From: Suipraeoptans intestinalis
Lineage (GTDB): Bacteria; Bacillota; Clostridia; Lachnospirales; Lachnospiraceae
Assembly (NCBI RefSeq): GCF_009696485.1
Contig: NZ_VULY01000018.1
Location: 755,001 to 819,000, forward strand
DNA length: 64,000 nt
Reading direction: 5' to 3'
The notes under the pieces are model-generated. The model did no database searches. It was not told the DNA's origin and worked only from the letters and a program-made list of their open reading frames with translations. This document shows positions 1 to 9,071 of this stretch, piece after piece. Every line of letters begins with the position of its first letter. Position 1 is the stretch's first letter. The translations under genes and the position numbers were made by a program.

Positions 1-266
1 AGCTGCTCTACCTGCTCTGCCACTGCAGACTCGTCCTTCGGTCCTACGAAATTCACTTCTACGCCGAACTCTTTTCCAGCCTCTTCTGCACCCTTGTTTA
101 CCGCTTTCCAGAAATCGTGCTGGAATCCCTTTGCTACGATTTCTACCGTGCCGCCCTTTGCACTGTCCTCATCGGAAGCTTTCTCTTCCTTTTTGGATCC
201 GCATCCCATTACCAGTGCGGACACCATTGCTGCACACAACAACACGCTAAGAATTCTTCTCTTCAT
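1..266 (-). CDS. Sugar ABC transporter substrate-binding lipoprotein (C-terminus beyond window)
   Basis: This is the start of an extracellular sugar-binding lipoprotein that would feed the permease and ATPase encoded just upstream. The first 20 or so residues form a lipoprotein signal peptide (MKRRILSVLLCAAM...) with the lipobox LVMGC and a charged linker after the cysteine. The mature start (VEIVAKGFQHDFWKAVNKG) matches periplasmic-binding-protein type 1 sugar binders of the RbsB family. The ATG at 264-266 follows a good ribosome site (GGGAGG). About 147 bases separate it from the permease; this gap contains a small hairpin (344-358) that may set a different expression level. The rest of the gene lies outside the window. 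The sugar is not readable from sequence; the neighbouring fucose genes make a deoxyhexose an inference only. Confidence 0.88.
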   Translation of the reverse strand, partial: MKRRILSVLLCAAMVSALVMGCGSKKEEKASDEDSAKGGTVEIVAKGFQHDFWKAVNKGAEEAGKEFGVEVNFVGPKDESAVAEQVEQ

Positions 267-413
267 TTTGAAATCCTCCCTTTTTCTTTTTTGTTTTCTA
301 TATTTACATCTGCCACAGCAGACATAATATCTGTTTGCAGGATCTTCTCTTTGAGAAGCCTCCATCTCCTGCCGCTGACCGGAACCTCTCCCGCATCGGC
401 TTCTTCTGCCTCT

Positions 414-1385
414 TTAGACAGACGCTGCTTTTTTCCTGTTCAGCACGTCTGCAAATACTGCGCCGATCAATACAAATCCGGTAATGAACAGCTGATAATG
501 CGGCTGCAGACCTACGAAAGGAAGTCCTGTCTTTAATACCGCCATGATAAATACACCGATCAAAGTTCCTGAGATAGATCCCATACCGCCTGACAGAGAT
601 GTTCCTCCGATCACGACACCGGCAATGGCATCCAGCTCAAATCCGTTTCCGGTTCCCGGCATCAAGGTGGAATACACTGCTGCGTAGGAAATTCCTGCCA
701 GCGCCGCAAAGAATCCGCTGAAAATGTATGCCAGTGTTTCCCATTTTACTACGTTTACACCAGACAATCTGGCTGCTTCCTTGTTGCTTCCCAGCGCCAG
801 GATATAGCGTCCCGGTCTGGTCTTATTCAGGATAATGGACATTACCACTGCCAGTACGATCAGAAGAATGAATCCTGTGGGGATCCCTGCTCCCGGAAGT
901 CCTTCTCCCTTAAATTTGAAGATATTATGGAACCATGCCCCTGCATCCGTTCCCTGCGGGTATGTGATGCTGGCTGTTCCGGTTACGATGGATCCAAAGC
1001 CTCTGGTGATCATCATGGTGCCAAGCGTTGCGATAAATGCCGGAAGTCCCATGATGGATACCATCAGTCCGTTTGCCAGTCCCAGCAGAACGCCCAGCAA
1101 CAGGATAACCAGCAGGACTACTGCCATAGGCGCTCCTTTTTTCAGCAGGACGCCTCCGATCAGGGAGCAGCAAATGCAGACGGTACCGATGGACAGATCG
1201 ATTCCTCCGGTGATGATGACAAAGGTTACTCCGATCGCCATGAAACCGATGTAATAAGCTGAATCAAAAATACTGATCAAGGTACTGTATTGAAAAAAGT
1301 TGGCTCCAAAAAAGCTGAAGAATGCATACAGGAGTATCAATGCCAGTACCGCCACAAATTTTTGTGTTTTAATTGTCTTTTTCAT
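414..1385 (-). CDS. Ribose-type sugar ABC transporter permease (RbsC family)
   Basis: Integral membrane subunit of a carbohydrate ABC importer of the RbsC/BPD_transp_2 family, 323 residues, the usual family length. Hydrophobic segments run throughout. The family signatures GGIDLSIG near residue 60 and a glycine-rich loop (ELDAIAGVVIGGTSLSGG) near residue 250 are visible. An in-frame start further upstream exists, but the ATG at 1383-1385 is chosen because it has a GAAAGGAAG ribosome site and begins MKKTIKTQKF, a normal cytoplasmic N-terminus. It sits 17 bases after the ATPase stop and before the binding protein, the classic ATPase-permease-binding protein order. Confidence 0.93.
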   Translation of the reverse strand: MKKTIKTQKFVAVLALILLYAFFSFFGANFFQYSTLISIFDSAYYIGFMAIGVTFVIITGGIDLSIGTVCICCSLIGGVLLKKGAPMAVVLLVILLLGVLLGLANGLMVSIMGLPAFIATLGTMMITRGFGSIVTGTASITYPQGTDAGAWFHNIFKFKGEGLPGAGIPTGFILLIVLAVVMSIILNKTRPGRYILALGSNKEAARLSGVNVVKWETLAYIFSGFFAALAGISYAAVYSTLMPGTGNGFELDAIAGVVIGGTSLSGGMGSISGTLIGVFIMAVLKTGLPFVGLQPHYQLFITGFVLIGAVFADVLNRKKAASV

Positions 1386-1402
1386 GTTTCCGTACTTCCT
1401 TT

Positions 1403-2911
1403 CTAATCTCTCAGTGTTGCTGCCGTCATGATTCTTTCCTGGGATGCCTCCGAAATGTCGATCTCTCCCGTCTTGCGGCCTTCGCACATTACCACGATCC
1501 GGTCACTCATACGCAGCACTTCTGTTAATTCTGAAGAAATCATAATGATGGATTTTCCCTGTTTGACCAGTTCATTCATCAATGCATAGATCTCACTTTT
1601 GGCTCCTACGTCGATTCCTCTGGTAGGCTCGTCAAAGATCAGGATATCGCTGTCTCTTGTCAGCCATTTTGCAATGACAACCTTCTGCTGATTTCCTCCT
1701 GAAAGGTTTCTGACCGCCTGTCTCACAGAAGGCGTTTTGGTCTTTAATGCCTCCACATATTTCCCGGAAATCTCTTCTTCCTTCTTTTTGTCTATAAAAA
1801 GTCCCTTTGTAAACTTTTCCAGGGATGCCATGGTGGTGTTCTCTGCTACCGTCTTCTCCACGATGACGCCGTATCTCTTTCGATCTTCCGAAAGATATCC
1901 GATCCCGTGTCTGACGGCATCCTGCGGACTTTTGATCTCCACCTTTTTTCCGTGGATATAGATCTCTCCGCTGTCTATCTTATCTGCCCCGAAGATGGCC
2001 CGCGCCGTCTCCGTCCGCCCGGCGCCCATCAGCCCGGAAAATCCCAGGATCTCGCCCTTTCGCAGCTCAAAGCTGACATTTTTCACCAGCTTTCCTGCAT
2101 TCAGCTTTTCCACCTTCAGCACCACTTCCGCATCTTCCGGCACATTGCTCTTTTGTTTCGGTTCCTCGTATACCACACGGCCTACCATCATGTTTATGAT
2201 ATCGTCCTTGGTACAGTCTTTGGAAACCAGGGTTCCCACATATTCTCCGTCACGCATAACCGTTACCCGGTCCGTGATGCGCTTGATCTCATCCATCCGG
2301 TGAGAAATATAGATCAGTCCCAGTTCCTTCTTCCGAAGGTCGTCTATGATCTTAAACAGCTCGTTGATCTCCGTCTCTGTAAGGGCTGCCGTAGGCTCGT
2401 CAAATACGATGATCTTCGCATCTGTGGAAATGGCCTTTGCGATCTCGCACATCTGCTGCTTCCCAACGGTCAGTCTTCCCATGGTCTCCCTCGGGTCGAT
2501 GTCGATGTTCAGCAGGTCAAACAGCTTCTGCGCTTCCTCCACCATTTTCCTGTCGTTGATGAATTTGCCGCTCATATTTTCCCTGCCCACAAAGATATTC
2601 TGGGCTACCGTCAGATGGTTCATCATGTTCAGTTCCTGATGTACGATCACGATTCCTGCATTCTGCGCCTCTTTCGGGTTCTTAAACTCGACTTCCTTCC
2701 CCTCGTAAACGATGGTTCCCTGATCTTTGCTGTAAATACCGGTCAGGATCTTCATCAAAGTGGATTTTCCCGCACCATTTTCACCCATCAGTGCGTGTAC
2801 TTCTCCCTTTTTCAGTTCCAGCTGCGCCTGTTTCAGTGCGTGTACTCCAACGAAAGATTTGTCGATCTCTTTCATTGTTAAAATCACTTCACCCACTCTC
2901 TCACCTTCCAT
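1403..2911 (-). CDS. Ribose-type sugar ABC transporter ATP-binding protein (RbsA/MglA family)
   Basis: Double-cassette ATPase of a monosaccharide ABC importer, about 500 residues. The first cassette has Walker A GENGAGKST and Walker B IIVFDEPTAALT. The second has the degenerate Walker A typical of this family (GLMGAGRTE), the signature LSGGNQQK and Walker B ILIFDEPTRGID. The start is uncertain: ATG at 2909-2911 has a weak ribosome site, while a GTG at 2894-2896 is preceded by GGAAGGTGAGA and may be the true start. First gene of the transporter operon, with a candidate promoter about 40 bases upstream. Confidence 0.93.
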   Translation of the reverse strand: MEGERVGEVILTMKEIDKSFVGVHALKQAQLELKKGEVHALMGENGAGKSTLMKILTGIYSKDQGTIVYEGKEVEFKNPKEAQNAGIVIVHQELNMMNHLTVAQNIFVGRENMSGKFINDRKMVEEAQKLFDLLNIDIDPRETMGRLTVGKQQMCEIAKAISTDAKIIVFDEPTAALTETEINELFKIIDDLRKKELGLIYISHRMDEIKRITDRVTVMRDGEYVGTLVSKDCTKDDIINMMVGRVVYEEPKQKSNVPEDAEVVLKVEKLNAGKLVKNVSFELRKGEILGFSGLMGAGRTETARAIFGADKIDSGEIYIHGKKVEIKSPQDAVRHGIGYLSEDRKRYGVIVEKTVAENTTMASLEKFTKGLFIDKKKEEEISGKYVEALKTKTPSVRQAVRNLSGGNQQKVVIAKWLTRDSDILIFDEPTRGIDVGAKSEIYALMNELVKQGKSIIMISSELTEVLRMSDRIVVMCEGRKTGEIDISEASQERIMTAATLRD

Positions 2912-2950
2912 TCTATCTTGTCTGTTCTGCCTCTTTCTTGGTTCTTGTTT

Positions 2951-2979
2951 ATTATAAAATCCCCCATCTTTCACCGGAA
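2951..2979 (-). promoter_or_regulatory. Candidate promoter of the sugar ABC operon
   Basis: Reading the minus strand, TATAAT (2951-2956) lies just upstream of the ATPase gene. The hexamer 17 bases further upstream, TTCCGG (2974-2979), is a poor -35. A strong -10 with a weak -35 fits a promoter that needs an activator, for example the AraC-type response regulator encoded nearby; that link is inference. Confidence 0.45.
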
Positions 2980-2992
2980 TGGGAAATCTTAC

Positions 2993-3040
2993 AAAAAAAG
3001 GTAAATATCTTACGCAATCCGAAAGATAATTACCTTTTTT
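2993..3040 (-). terminator. Intrinsic terminator after the two-component/binding-protein operon
   Basis: An inverted repeat with A/T-flanked arms (AAAAAAGGTAA ... TTACCTTTTTT) starts 16 bases after the stop codon of the binding-protein gene. Read on the minus strand it ends in a run of seven T. It separates the sensing operon from the ABC transporter operon and, being nearly symmetric, could work in both directions. Confidence 0.75.
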
Positions 3041-3055
3041 AGTAAAATATTCACT

Positions 3056-4018
3056 TTAATCCATCCAGATGGGGAACAGAAGCTTTTGATTTTCCTCCGT
3101 GTACATGCTTTCCTTTGTGATCAGTCGAAAGCCGGAGTGGATCCGTTTTTCCACCTGTTTTCCCTGGGCGATCGAGGTGGCAGCCTGGATTCCCAGATAT
3201 CCCATGTCAAATGCCCTTTGCACTACGATCCCGTCTATGATCCCTGCTTCCAGCATCTGCAGTTCCTTCACCGAATTATCAAATCCCAGTATTTTTACTT
3301 TTCCCCCCTGCTCCGTCGCCTTGATGTAGGTAGCGGCTCCCACCGTGGCATATTCGTTGGTGGCGATGATCACCGTGATCTCCGGGTGCGCCTGCAGCAT
3401 CTGTCTGGTCACTTCATAAGAATACTCGTAATCGGACTTCCCGTATACCTGATCCACCACCGGCGCTTCTATAACGTTTTTGATCCCGGTCTCTCTGTCG
3501 ATGGCGGTAGAACTGTCCTTTACATGGCTGACCAGTCCCACGCTTTCTTCCCCCTTACAGATGGTGTTCATATAATTTCCCAGCTCTTCCCCGGCTTTTA
3601 CATTGTCTGTTGCCACGATGCAGTCGGCGATCTCCTCCTTTAAGATTGAATCCACCAACACCAGGGGAATCCCTTTTTTCTTGATCTCTTTCGCCGCTTT
3701 CAGCGTTTTTTCACTGTCTGCCGGTGAGAGGACGATCACATCCGGCTTCATCCGGATGGCCTCCCGGATCAGTGCATTCTGTTTCTGGTAATCGGTTTCC
3801 TTTAGAGGTGCCAGAAAGGTATAGTCGATCTCATATTCTTCTGCCGCCATGGCCGCCCCCTCCGTCAGAGAGTGCCAGAAATCAATACTTTGCTCATTGC
3901 TTTTAGAAATGTAAACGATCCGGATCTTCTGTCTGCCCTGCTCCGTCAGGACGCCCAGGAGCAGCAGCCCCAGAAACGCTGTCAGTAAAAGCAGTGCATT
4001 CCGCTTCTTTTTGTTCAT
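3056..4018 (-). CDS. Membrane-anchored sugar-binding protein of a sensory operon
   Basis: Periplasmic-binding-protein (Peripla_BP_4, RbsB-like) domain of 320 residues. The N-terminus has a single hydrophobic segment (about residues 8-25, LLLLTAFLGLLLLGV) with no lipobox cysteine, so it is probably anchored outside the membrane by an uncleaved helix. The binding fold starts at IRIVYISKSNEQSIDFW and runs to the end, with the usual repeats such as MKPDVIVLSPAD and VIIATNEYATVGAA. Its ATG overlaps the kinase stop by 4 bases, so it is co-translated with the kinase and regulator rather than with a transporter. In similar operons such a protein presents its sugar to the partner kinase; that role here is inferred from context. 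Confidence 0.85.
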   Translation of the reverse strand: MNKKKRNALLLLTAFLGLLLLGVLTEQGRQKIRIVYISKSNEQSIDFWHSLTEGAAMAAEEYEIDYTFLAPLKETDYQKQNALIREAIRMKPDVIVLSPADSEKTLKAAKEIKKKGIPLVLVDSILKEEIADCIVATDNVKAGEELGNYMNTICKGEESVGLVSHVKDSSTAIDRETGIKNVIEAPVVDQVYGKSDYEYSYEVTRQMLQAHPEITVIIATNEYATVGAATYIKATEQGGKVKILGFDNSVKELQMLEAGIIDGIVVQRAFDMGYLGIQAATSIAQGKQVEKRIHSGFRLITKESMYTEENQKLLFPIWMD

Positions 4019-5823
4019 TCCGTCACCTCCCTGCTCCCTCTTCCTGCCGGGATCCGCACATAGACTGTGGTTCCTTTTCCCGGCTGAGACACGTAGGATA
4101 AGCCGTAATCCTTTCCGTAATACAGCTTCAGGCGGTTTTGGACATTGCCCACGCCCAGCCCTGTTTTTTGCAGGGATGACGCAGCTTCCGACAACAGCGT
4201 CCGAAGCCGTTCCTCCTCCATTCCGATGCCGTTGTCCGACACCTCCAGAACGATATCCTCCTGCTGATAATAGCCCCGGATGGAGATCCTGCCCGGCCCT
4301 TCTATGTACTTGATTCCATGATAGATCGCATTTTCCACCAAAGGCTGGAGCGTCAGCTTCACGATGGTCTCCTGCGCCACCTCTTCTTCCACTTCCATGG
4401 TGTAGGTCAGCTTATCCCGGTATCGCATTCCCTGGATCGTCAGATAGGTACGGACATAGTCCATTTCCTTTCCGATCGTTACCATCTCCTCCTCGTTTCC
4501 GATGCTTTGCCGGAACAGTCGGGACAGGGCGGAGGTCATCTCTACCACTTCCCCGTTATGTTTTCCGCTTTCTGCCATCCAAATGATAGAATCCAGGGTA
4601 TTGTACAGAAAGTGCGGATTGATCTGAGACTGAAGCGCCCGCATCTCTGCTTTTCTTTTTTCCCTTTGCTCCTTTACATTCTCTGCCATCAGGTTCTGGA
4701 TCTCTTCTGCCATCAGGTTGAAGGATTCCCCCAGCCTCCTTACTTCCGCCTGTCCTTCCGTCTCTACCACAGCCTCCTTAAAATGCCCTTTTTCCACTTC
4801 TTTCATAGCCTGGTCCAGCCGTACGATAGGGCGGGTGATGCTCTTGGATAAAAATACGGACAGACTGATCCCCAGCAAAAGCAACAGCACCGCCATCATC
4901 AGATATGCCCTTTGCAGATGTCTGCTTTCCTTCTGGAATTCCGACATGTACGCCACTCCGATCACGGTCCAACCGGTATTGGGAGAGGTAGACATGGTGT
5001 ACAGCTTTCTCTCTTTTCCCTTCCCCCGGATCACGCTGGTTTCGGATTTTTCACTGAGGAAAGCAGCTACTCCCAGTTCCTCCTGCTTCAGTCCGCTGTG
5101 AAAAAGCTGCTGTTTGGGATGGTAGATGATGTTTCCCTTCTGATCTACCACATAGATATATCCCTTGCTTCCCAGGCTGACGCTGCCGCACAGACTGGAA
5201 ATGGTCCGATAGTTCAGGTCGATCAGGAAGACCCCTCCTACCCGCTGGGTATCGTCATGGACGACGCCGCGGCTTAAGGTGATCACCCAATCATATCTGC
5301 CAAACACCATGTTCTGAATATGCGGCCTGGACAGCACCACTGCCCCACCTCTTTCTTTTGCCTGGGTATACCACCCCTGTTCTGACAAAGCGGCATAGGG
5401 ATTCAGCAGGGAGGTTCCTTTGTTCAGAGCAATCCTTCCGTCGTCTCCGATCACCGCAATATTGCGGATGTCCTTCCTGGTATCCATGATCGTTCCAAAC
5501 TGTGCCAGCACCCGTTCTTTTTCTCCTTCCTCCCACTTTGGCTCCCGAAACAGGAAGTTCTGGATATCCTGACTGTCAAACACCATGGAAGAAATGTCTT
5601 TCATGTGGTTCATATAGGTGTCTATCTCATTGTTGACCTGGTGGATCAGCTGTGTCGTATATTCCCTGGAATTGTTCACCATACTTTTCTGGGTATACCG
5701 GAATGTTAAAAAGAAAAACAGCATGGACGACGCCAGAAGCAGTACCACAAAGTACATCATCAGAGCCGTCTGGATCTTCTGTCTCTGCAAAAACTGTTTG
5801 TAGCTTGCCAGAATCTTTTTCAT
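4015..5823 (-). CDS. Sensor histidine kinase, YesM family
   Basis: Two-component sensor of 602 residues. Layout: transmembrane helix at about 20-42, a large extracellular sensing region (about 45-295, dCache-like), a second helix at about 300-322, a HAMP linker (SKSITRPIVRLDQAMKEV), then a His_kinase domain with the YesM/LytS hallmark INPHFLYNTLDSI near residue 405, where the histidine is the likely phosphorylation site. An ATPase domain follows with LVENAIYHGIKY and DNGIGMEEE. It overlaps the upstream regulator and the downstream binding protein by 4 bases each (ATGA), showing tight co-expression. The likely input is an extracellular sugar delivered by the membrane-anchored binding protein. 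Confidence 0.93.
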   Translation of the reverse strand: MKKILASYKQFLQRQKIQTALMMYFVVLLLASSMLFFFLTFRYTQKSMVNNSREYTTQLIHQVNNEIDTYMNHMKDISSMVFDSQDIQNFLFREPKWEEGEKERVLAQFGTIMDTRKDIRNIAVIGDDGRIALNKGTSLLNPYAALSEQGWYTQAKERGGAVVLSRPHIQNMVFGRYDWVITLSRGVVHDDTQRVGGVFLIDLNYRTISSLCGSVSLGSKGYIYVVDQKGNIIYHPKQQLFHSGLKQEELGVAAFLSEKSETSVIRGKGKERKLYTMSTSPNTGWTVIGVAYMSEFQKESRHLQRAYLMMAVLLLLLGISLSVFLSKSITRPIVRLDQAMKEVEKGHFKEAVVETEGQAEVRRLGESFNLMAEEIQNLMAENVKEQREKRKAEMRALQSQINPHFLYNTLDSIIWMAESGKHNGEVVEMTSALSRLFRQSIGNEEEMVTIGKEMDYVRTYLTIQGMRYRDKLTYTMEVEEEVAQETIVKLTLQPLVENAIYHGIKYIEGPGRISIRGYYQQEDIVLEVSDNGIGMEEERLRTLLSEAASSLQKTGLGVGNVQNRLKLYYGKDYGLSYVSQPGKGTTVYVRIPAGRGSREVTE

Positions 5824-7412
5824 ACTTTACTCCGTTTTCTCGCATATTCTTTCGGCGTCATTCCCACATTTTTCTTGAAAATACTGCTGAAGTAATGCGC
5901 ATCACTGTATCCGACAGCCTCCGCCACTTCGTAGCTTTTCATCTGTGTCGTTGAAAGCAGCTCCTTCGCCGCCTCGATCCGGCAATCTGTCAAAGCTTCC
6001 ACGAAGGTTTTCCCCGTTTGATTTTTGAACAGGGTACTGAAATAGCTGGTACTGATCGCCAGAAACTTACAGACCTGCTGCAAAGACAGACTGGAATCCT
6101 TATAATTTTTCTGGATAAACTCCATTGCACAGACCGCCATGTTCCTTCCCAGGTCGTCTCTTTCCGCAGACAGCTCCTGTGCAATCTCCTCACAAAAGGT
6201 ATAGAGAAAGCCTTCCATCTCGTCTAAATTTCCCCGGTAAAAAGCTTCTTCCAGACATTTCTTTTCCCAGTCGCCTCTCACTTCCGGGCGGATCCCCGCT
6301 TCTTCCACAAAAAACAGAAGCTTCATCAGGATGCTCTGAAGGTAGATGGCCGCCCTGGTTCTGGTCATCATTTCTGTTCGGATATCGTCAAAGCAGGATC
6401 GAACCTCTTTTTGCAGCTCCGCCTTTTCATTTCGTTTGATGATCGGGATCAGCTGCGCCGCCCAGTCATTTTCTCCGGAGATCCTCTGCCTGTAAAAACC
6501 CGTCAGCTCTTTGCCAAACACGATGGAATTATCTTCAAATAAAAAGCCGTATTCCTTTGCCTTCTGCACGTTATCGTAGGATACCGAGAGATCTTCCGGA
6601 TCCGTCACGCTTTTGCCCACCACCATCAGAAGCGGCTGCCGGATATGGCTGGTCAACACCGACAGAATATGATTTCCCACCTCCTGGATCCTTTTTTCCA
6701 GATGGTACTCGCTTTCCCCGCTCAGGATCAGGGTCGCCGTATTCCCCATATCCAGGAAAGCAATACAGCCTGCCTCCTGCTGCACCAGTTCCTCCGTAAT
6801 ATTGAATAGAATAAACAGCTTCAGGTCGTCGCAGTCTTCCGGATGGGCAAAGCAGATCTGGATCACACTGAAATATTCTCCGGAAAATGCTATGCCGTAC
6901 TCTTTCTGCTGCCGCTCTCCCGTCTTCCCCAACTTTTTCCCCCGTATCATCTGGTTCAGAAGCCGTTCCCTGAAATATGGCTTATTTCGTTCATATACGG
7001 CCCGGATCTTCTCCAGCTGCTCTTCCTGCTCTTTTTCCTTATCCAGCTCCTCCTTCGTCTCCGTCAGAAGCTTCTTCAGTTCCTGGGCCGTCACCGGCTT
7101 CAACACGTATTTCATGACCTGATAGCGGATGGCCTGCTGTGCATAATCAAAGTTATCATACCCACTGATAATGACCACCTTGCAGTGGGGACAGTGCTCA
7201 TAGACATACCGGGACACCTCCAGTCCATCTGCAAAAGGCATACAGATATCTGTGAGCACCAGATCCGGCTGCTCTTCCTCAATGGCTTCTATGGCCTGCT
7301 TTCCATTTTCACAGGTTCTTTTCAGTACAAATCCGAGACTTTCCCAGTCTATGTTGTCACGGATGGCCTCCCGGATCAGAATCTCATCGTCTACTAATAT
7401 TGCCTTGTACAT
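5820..7412 (-). CDS. AraC-type response regulator (YesN family)
   Basis: DNA-binding response regulator of 530 residues, partner of the adjacent YesM-type kinase. An N-terminal receiver domain (residues 1-120) shows ILVDDE, the phospho-acceptor aspartate in PDLVLTDICMP near residue 55, and the conserved lysine in YVLKPV. A long middle region with helical segments follows. The last 100 residues are an AraC helix-turn-helix pair ending with GYSDAHYFSSIFKKNVGMTP. The ATG at 7410-7412 is chosen because it begins the receiver fold directly and has the ribosome site GTGGAGGCAAGG; an in-frame ATG 41 codons upstream would add a low-complexity tail. First gene of the sensing operon. It probably activates the ABC transporter genes downstream, as in other YesMN-type systems. 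Confidence 0.93.
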   Translation of the reverse strand: MYKAILVDDEILIREAIRDNIDWESLGFVLKRTCENGKQAIEAIEEEQPDLVLTDICMPFADGLEVSRYVYEHCPHCKVVIISGYDNFDYAQQAIRYQVMKYVLKPVTAQELKKLLTETKEELDKEKEQEEQLEKIRAVYERNKPYFRERLLNQMIRGKKLGKTGERQQKEYGIAFSGEYFSVIQICFAHPEDCDDLKLFILFNITEELVQQEAGCIAFLDMGNTATLILSGESEYHLEKRIQEVGNHILSVLTSHIRQPLLMVVGKSVTDPEDLSVSYDNVQKAKEYGFLFEDNSIVFGKELTGFYRQRISGENDWAAQLIPIIKRNEKAELQKEVRSCFDDIRTEMMTRTRAAIYLQSILMKLLFFVEEAGIRPEVRGDWEKKCLEEAFYRGNLDEMEGFLYTFCEEIAQELSAERDDLGRNMAVCAMEFIQKNYKDSSLSLQQVCKFLAISTSYFSTLFKNQTGKTFVEALTDCRIEAAKELLSTTQMKSYEVAEAVGYSDAHYFSSIFKKNVGMTPKEYARKRSKV

Positions 7413-7494
7413 CCTTGCCTCCACTTTCTCTTCCCGTTTCCCGACAGAGTCTGCCCGCCTCTGGCGTCCTCTGTTTCCCTGGTCACATAGGCAG

Positions 7495-7523
7495 ATTTTA
7501 TCATGATTTCTGTTTTGTGACAA
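7495..7523 (-). promoter_or_regulatory. Promoter of the sensing operon
   Basis: Minus strand: TTGTCA (7518-7523), 17-base spacer, TAAAAT (7495-7500) preceded by TG one base upstream (extended -10). It lies 83 bases before the regulator's ATG and directly after the terminator of the kinase gene, so it is the natural start of the regulator-kinase-binding protein operon. Confidence 0.65.
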
Positions 7524-7525
7524 TG

Positions 7526-7578
7526 AAAAGCCCAACCGGTATCCCTGCTGCCTGCAGCCTTCCGATTGAGCTTTTTTT
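7526..7578 (-). terminator. Intrinsic terminator of the fucI-kinase operon
   Basis: Minus strand: arms AAAAGCTCAATCGG and CCGGTTGGGCTTTT (14 pairs allowing G-U) around a 22-base loop that itself holds a small palindrome. It begins 12 bases after the sugar kinase stop codon and has A/T-rich flanks. Confidence 0.7.
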
Positions 7579-7590
7579 CTGTATCTGGTC

Positions 7591-9060
7591 CTATTTTCCT
7601 ATGACCTTCTGAAATCTTTCGTAAGCCTCATCCCAGTCTCTTTCGTTCTCCGGCTCAAACTGCCTGATCTCCTGGGAGCGTGCAATGATCTGTCTCGCCT
7701 CTTCCAGTGTGGAGATTTCCTTCTGCGCCAGAAGCTGGAGGGCAATATTGCCCAGTACGGTAGCTTCTATGGGACCTGCGCTGACGGTGCAGCCGCAGGC
7801 ATTTGCCGTGCATTCACAAAGCAACCTGCTTTGTGTCCCGCCGCCTACCATATAGAGGGTTTCGTAGGTCTTTCCTGTACATTCCTGGATCTCTTCCTTG
7901 ACATAACGATATTTCATAGCCAGACTTTCGTCGATACATCTGACGATCTCTCCTACCGTCTCAGGAATTTCCTGTCCTGTCCTCTGGCAGAACTCCCGGA
8001 TCCGTCTGGGGATGTTTCCTGCCGGTGTAAATTCCGGTGCGTCCGGATCGATAAAGCATTTCAGAGGTTGGGCTTTTCTTGCCAGCTCTTCCAGCTCTCC
8101 GAAACCATATTCCTTGCCTTCCCGCATCCACTGTCTGCGGCTTTCCTGGATACACCAAAGGCCAATGATATTTTTCAGGAAAGAGACTTTCTTTTCATAG
8201 CCTCCCTCATTGGTGATGTTGTAGTTTCTGGATTTTTCGCTGATAATGGGCGCATCCAGCTCCGTTCCCAGAAGCGACCAGGTTCCGCAGCTTAAGAAGA
8301 TGAAATCCTTCTCCTTCGCCGGAACAGAGATCATGGCGCTCTGGGTATCGTGTCCCGCCACCGCGATCACATCCATCTTGTCCAGCTCCAATTCCTGACA
8401 GACGGCGTCGGACAGCTCTCCTACCCTGGTGCCGCTGGGAATGATCTCCGGAAAAATATGTTCCGGGATCCCTAAGGCTTCAATCACTTCCTTCGACCAG
8501 CATCCTTCCTTTGCATCCATCAGCTGCGTGGTGGATACGATGGAATACTCTGCTTTTTTTTCTCCCGTCAGGAAGAAATTAAACAGGTCCGGCATTAAAA
8601 GCATCTGGTCCGCCCTCTCCAGCAGTTCTTTTCTCTCTTCTGTCAGGGACAGCAGCTGAAACGCCGTATTTAATTCCATAAACTGGTTTCCGGTGATCCG
8701 GTAAAAGCGTTCCTTATCTATCTTCCGGAAGCTCTTTTCGATCATGCCGGCGGTACGCACATCCCGGTAATGAACAGGGTTCTCCAGAAGCCTTCCCTGC
8801 TCATCCACCAGTCCGAAATCCACCCCCCAGGTATCAATTCCCAGACTTTCTATTTTCCCGTATTTTTTTGCACGGATCAATCCCTGCTTGATCTCATGGA
8901 ACAGCCGCAACACGTCCCAGTACATGGTGCCGTTCACCAGCACCGGGTCGTTGGAAAACCGATGCAGCTCTTCGATGGAGATTTTCTCCCCATCGAAGGT
9001 GCCGCACATAGCTCTTCCCCCTGATGCCCCAAAGTCAAAGGCCAATACTCTTTTTTCCAT
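7591..9060 (-). CDS. Rhamnulokinase-family sugar kinase (probable L-fuculokinase role)
   Basis: FGGY-family carbohydrate kinase of 489 residues, closest in sequence style to RhaB: N-terminal phosphate loop FDFGASGGRAM, the segment GIDTWGVDFGLVD near residue 75, GHDTQSAMISVPA near residue 235 and the ATP-site motif YMVGGGTQSRLLCECTANA near residue 390. It lies 11 bases after fucI in the same operon and no rhamnose isomerase is seen in the window. Here it most likely phosphorylates L-fuculose, possibly also L-rhamnulose, to feed the class II aldolase of the microcompartment. Family assignment is direct; the fuculose specificity is inferred from context. Confidence 0.9.
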   Translation of the reverse strand: MEKRVLAFDFGASGGRAMCGTFDGEKISIEELHRFSNDPVLVNGTMYWDVLRLFHEIKQGLIRAKKYGKIESLGIDTWGVDFGLVDEQGRLLENPVHYRDVRTAGMIEKSFRKIDKERFYRITGNQFMELNTAFQLLSLTEERKELLERADQMLLMPDLFNFFLTGEKKAEYSIVSTTQLMDAKEGCWSKEVIEALGIPEHIFPEIIPSGTRVGELSDAVCQELELDKMDVIAVAGHDTQSAMISVPAKEKDFIFLSCGTWSLLGTELDAPIISEKSRNYNITNEGGYEKKVSFLKNIIGLWCIQESRRQWMREGKEYGFGELEELARKAQPLKCFIDPDAPEFTPAGNIPRRIREFCQRTGQEIPETVGEIVRCIDESLAMKYRYVKEEIQECTGKTYETLYMVGGGTQSRLLCECTANACGCTVSAGPIEATVLGNIALQLLAQKEISTLEEARQIIARSQEIRQFEPENERDWDEAYERFQKVIGK

Positions 9061-9071
9061 AGCACACCCCT

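Noticed and set aside
1907-2881. Plus-strand open frame of 324 codons
   Set aside because: Antisense to the sugar ABC ATPase; histidine/leucine-rich translation with no domain signature.
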